IMG/VR virus record: IMGVR_UViG_3300047469_000130
Span: 1 to 32,962 of that record
Strand: one strand, 5' to 3'
DNA: 32,962 nucleotides
From: a virus
Shown: positions 31,266 to 32,962 of the stretch, one piece after another
Numbering within the stretch: position 1 is the stretch's first letter
How the letters are laid out: the number at the start of each line of letters is the position of its first letter
The notes under the pieces: generated by a model
What the model saw: the letters and a program-made list of their open reading frames with translations, nothing else
Database searches by the model: none
What the model was told of the DNA's origin: nothing
Program-made: the position numbers and the translations under genes

Positions 31266-31666
31266 GCCAGTTCATCACCACGCTGAAAACCGAGCAGCTC
31301 GGCAAGTGGAATCATCGAATGCTCGGTGACCTGGTGCTCATCGATGACGAGCATGGTCGCTTGCTCGCGGAGATCGGCTTCGAAACGAACTTCGCCAGCC
31401 TGCAGGCGGTGCACAACATCGTCCTGTTCCCGATCTACGCCCTTGTGGCGGGTTACGGCAACTATGCGGCGGCGATCCACGACAAGCTTTATACGACAGG
31501 GCAGGTCACTCGCCGCCAGGCGGACGCCGTCCTTTACCGGGCGCTGCGGGCTGAGGGTGTCGCCAAGTGGCGGGCCTGGCTATTCTGGGCCGGGGTTCGA
31601 CTCGGCGGCGCCAGCCACTACACCAAGACCCCGCCCAGTGCGGGGTTTTCTTCGCCCAGAATCTAA
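31262..31666 (+). CDS. DUF1353 family protein
   Basis: This 134-residue protein starts in a 4-nt overlap with the DUF4376 gene. It shows the DUF1353 landmarks: IDDEHGRLLAEIGFETNFASL, a short hydrophobic stretch (HNIVLFPIYALVAGYG), NYAAAIHDKLYTTGQVTRRQADAVLYRALR and a C-terminal helix with WRAWLFWAGVRLGG. DUF1353 proteins are frequent in phage late operons near lysis genes, and their function is not known. Its last 15 codons lie in a terminator hairpin. Confidence 0.8.
   Translation: MSQFITTLKTEQLGKWNHRMLGDLVLIDDEHGRLLAEIGFETNFASLQAVHNIVLFPIYALVAGYGNYAAAIHDKLYTTGQVTRRQADAVLYRALRAEGVAKWRAWLFWAGVRLGGASHYTKTPPSAGFSSPRI
31628..31650 (+). terminator. Terminator overlapping the end of the DUF1353 gene
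   Basis: ACCCCGC (31628-31634) and GCGGGGT (31640-31646) enclose a CCAGT loop and are followed by TTTTC. The stem lies inside the coding sequence, 16-38 bp before the stop. It is one of two hairpins in front of the endolysin. Confidence 0.6.
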
Positions 31667-31689
31667 CGACTACAAATTACAGCTATCCG

Positions 31690-31715
31690 GCCCGCGCACT
31701 GCGGGCTTCTTTTTG
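31690..31715 (+). terminator. Terminator in front of the endolysin gene
   Basis: GCCCGC (31690-31695) and GCGGGC (31701-31706) with a GCACT loop are followed by TTCTTTTT. GTCCGGAGAA and the ATG at 31730 come next. It belongs to the same cassette type as those before the tail tube and baseplate J genes. Confidence 0.7.
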
Positions 31716-31729
31716 TCCGGAGAAAACCC

Positions 31730-32224
31730 ATGCCACGAATCACTGCCCAGGCGGCAGGCGGCCGAAATGTGCTTGCCTTCCTAGATATGCTCGCCTGGTC
31801 TGAAGGAACGTCGATCAGCAAGTACACGCGGGACGACGGTTACGACGTCATTGTCGGCGGCCTCGACAGCCCGAACACCTTCACCAGCTACGCGGCGCAC
31901 CCAGGCGTTCTCGTCACCGTTAACGGCCAGGGTCTGAAGTCCACGGCCGCTGGCCGGTACCAGTTGCTCAAGCGCTATGCCACTTCCTACACGGCGCTGC
32001 TCTCGCTGTCCGACTTCGGCCCGGTGAGCCAGGACCGTATCGCGATCAAGCAAATCACGGAGCAGGGCGGCCTGGTCTACCTGCAGGCCGGGCGGGTGGC
32101 GGACGTAATCGGCAAGTGCTCGAACATCTGGGCGAGTCTGCCCGGCAACAATTACGGCCAGCGCGTGCACACGGTTGATGACCTCGTGGCGCACTACATC
32201 GCCGCCGGCGGGGTGATGGCATGA
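31730..32224 (+). CDS. Endolysin, lambda R-type lytic transglycosylase
   Basis: This 164-residue protein (lambda R is 158) shares the lambda R pattern closely. FLDMLAWSEGT holds the catalytic glutamate (Glu25). It also has GYDVIVGG, FTSYAAHPGVLVTVN, KSTAAGRYQLLKRYAT, SQDRIAIKQI and CSNIWASLPGNNYGQ. It cleaves the glycan strands of peptidoglycan in the periplasm after the holin opens the inner membrane. There is no signal peptide, so it depends on the holin. A strong ribosome site (GGAG 31719-31722) follows a terminator. Confidence 0.93.
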   Translation: MPRITAQAAGGRNVLAFLDMLAWSEGTSISKYTRDDGYDVIVGGLDSPNTFTSYAAHPGVLVTVNGQGLKSTAAGRYQLLKRYATSYTALLSLSDFGPVSQDRIAIKQITEQGGLVYLQAGRVADVIGKCSNIWASLPGNNYGQRVHTVDDLVAHYIAAGGVMA

Positions 32225-32637
32225 GCGGAATCACAACGATAGGCCAATGCCTGGGACAGGGCGCTGATGGCTCGATCTGGTTCTTCTGCCCGGGGTGCGC
32301 CGGGCCGCACAGCATCAAGGTCAACTCGCCCGGCACGCCTGGTCCGAACTGGGGCTACAACGGCAATCCAGATGCCCCGACGTTTACCCCGTCGGTTCTG
32401 GCACGGACAACTGGTGCCCCTGGCGGTCGCGATGTCATGACCGACGAAGAGTCGCGGGAGCACGACGCGATTTACAAGTCGGGCGGGCGGGAGGCGGTTT
32501 TCGCCAGTCGCTTCGGCAAGATCTGCCATTCATTCGTTAGCGACGGACGCATCCAATACTTGGGCGATTGCACGCACGCACTGGCCGGGCAAACGGTAGA
32601 TCTGCCGAACTGGGAGGAATCATGGAAGCGCTGGTAA
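32221..32637 (+). CDS. DUF6527-type phage protein between endolysin and Rz
   Basis: This 138-residue protein starts in a 4-nt overlap with the endolysin gene. It contains SIWFFCPGCAGPHSIKV, WGYNGNPDAPTFTPSVL and a late block CHSFVSDGRIQYLGDCTHALAG with Cys/His spacing. Two cysteine groups may bind a metal. This is the pattern of DUF6527, found in many phages and without known function. Its end overlaps the Rz gene by 16 nt, so it belongs to the lysis transcript, though it has no clear lytic motif. Confidence 0.8.
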   Translation: MSGITTIGQCLGQGADGSIWFFCPGCAGPHSIKVNSPGTPGPNWGYNGNPDAPTFTPSVLARTTGAPGGRDVMTDEESREHDAIYKSGGREAVFASRFGKICHSFVSDGRIQYLGDCTHALAGQTVDLPNWEESWKRW

Positions 32638-32962
32638 CGCAGTACAAATGGGCGCTGATCCTGCTGGCCTGCCTGCTGCTGGTAGGCACTTCCGGTTTTG
32701 CCACATGGAAAGTGGACAGCTGGCGCTATGGCAAGCAGCTCGCCGAACAGTCAGCTGGGTATCAGGCCGACCTGGCCGCCATCAGCAACGCTGCCGCCGC
32801 GCAGTCGCGTCAGGCCCTGGCCAAGCAGCAAACCGCCGAGCAGGCCGTCGCGGCGCTCGATCAGGAAAGCACTCAGGAAAAGGACACGCTCAATGCTGAA
32901 AATGAATCTCTGCGCCGCGCTGTTGCCGCTGGCGATCACCGGCTGCACATCGCAGGCACTTG
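32622..32962 (+). CDS. Rz: Rz-type inner-membrane spanin (cut by window edge)
   Basis: From the ATG at 32622 (GGAGG 32613-32617), 113 residues are visible before the window ends. One N-terminal membrane anchor (YKWALILLACLLLVGTSGFA) is followed by a long charged coiled coil rich in Ala, Gln and Glu. It spans the periplasm and acts with the outer-membrane Rz1 lipoprotein to fuse the two membranes in the last lysis step. The start overlaps the preceding gene by 16 nt. The 3' end is missing. Confidence 0.85.
   Translation, partial: MEALVTQYKWALILLACLLLVGTSGFATWKVDSWRYGKQLAEQSAGYQADLAAISNAAAAQSRQALAKQQTAEQAVAALDQESTQEKDTLNAENESLRRAVAAGDHRLHIAGT
32893..32962 (+). CDS. Rz1: Rz1-type spanin lipoprotein nested in Rz (cut by window edge)
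   Basis: In the +1 frame inside Rz an ATG at 32893 (alternative 32902), with AAAAGGA upstream, opens MLKMNLCAALLPLAITGCTS. This is a short signal peptide with an ITGC lipobox; the Cys would be lipidated and held in the outer membrane. The nested +1 arrangement is that of lambda Rz/Rz1. Only 23 codons are inside the window. Confidence 0.8.
   Translation, partial: MLKMNLCAALLPLAITGCTSQAL

Noticed and set aside
1-32962. CRISPR arrays, tRNA genes or insertion sequences
   Set aside because: No regularly spaced repeat-spacer pattern, no tRNA-like arms with a CCA end, and no transposase or terminal inverted repeats were seen.

Overview
The window is most of a temperate, tailed double-stranded DNA phage or prophage, almost certainly of a Pseudomonas (fluorescens/putida-like) host. 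That host call is inferred from the high GC content, the AGCCCGC/GCGGGCT-type terminators and the family types, since no host gene is present. The virion appears to be a myovirus chimera. The head module is lambda-like: Nu1/A terminase, gpW, gpB-type portal, S49 protease, gpD-type decoration protein, gpE-type capsid and an FII-like connector. The contractile tail is Mu-like: DUF2635, sheath, tube, frameshifted chaperone, tape measure, DNA-circulation protein, and gp44 to gp48-like baseplate proteins. LAYOUT. Positions 1-604 hold a truncated gene end and two small proteins with a ribbon-helix-helix flavour, separated by an 11-bp tandem repeat. Positions 677-5546 form a tightly overlapped early operon: Rha/KilAC antirepressor, O-like initiator with an iteron origin inside it, P-like loader, a small ORF, a YbcO-like nuclease, RusA, a tyrosine integrase and two small proteins. 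The junctions from the antirepressor to the zinc protein are all 4-nt stop/start overlaps. Positions 5555-6444 repeat the lambda Q-pR'-tR'-S logic: a Q-position protein, a TTGACA promoter candidate, a terminator, and then a holin. Positions 6445-8816 encode two small membrane proteins, small unknowns, a gpZ-like protein and a HAD hydrolase. Positions 8817-9001 are a gene-free stretch that, with the start of the small-terminase gene, carries six GGTAAC motifs and is a candidate packaging site. Head genes run from 9002 to 17129 and tail genes from 17129 to 28336. They are interrupted at 26028-26552 by an opposite-strand gene for a secreted protein, which looks like a moron. Tail-fibre and receptor-binding genes occupy 28345-31265. 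A DUF1353 gene, a lambda R-type endolysin, a DUF6527 gene and a nested Rz/Rz1 spanin pair run to the right end, where both spanin genes are cut. HOW IT WORKS TOGETHER. The early operon would replicate and recombine the genome. The Q-position protein would then let polymerase read through the terminators that sit just in front of several late genes (holin, capsid, tail tube, baseplate J, endolysin). Each of those terminators runs directly into a Shine-Dalgarno and a start codon, as a recurring cassette. Points most worth a second look are the GGTAAC cluster at the terminase gene, the iteron origin inside the O gene, the -1 slippery site in a Mu-like tail chaperone (Mu itself is reported to use -2), the secreted-protein moron, the integrase locked inside the replication operon, the split lysis module, and the AT-rich propeller-type receptor-binding gene.
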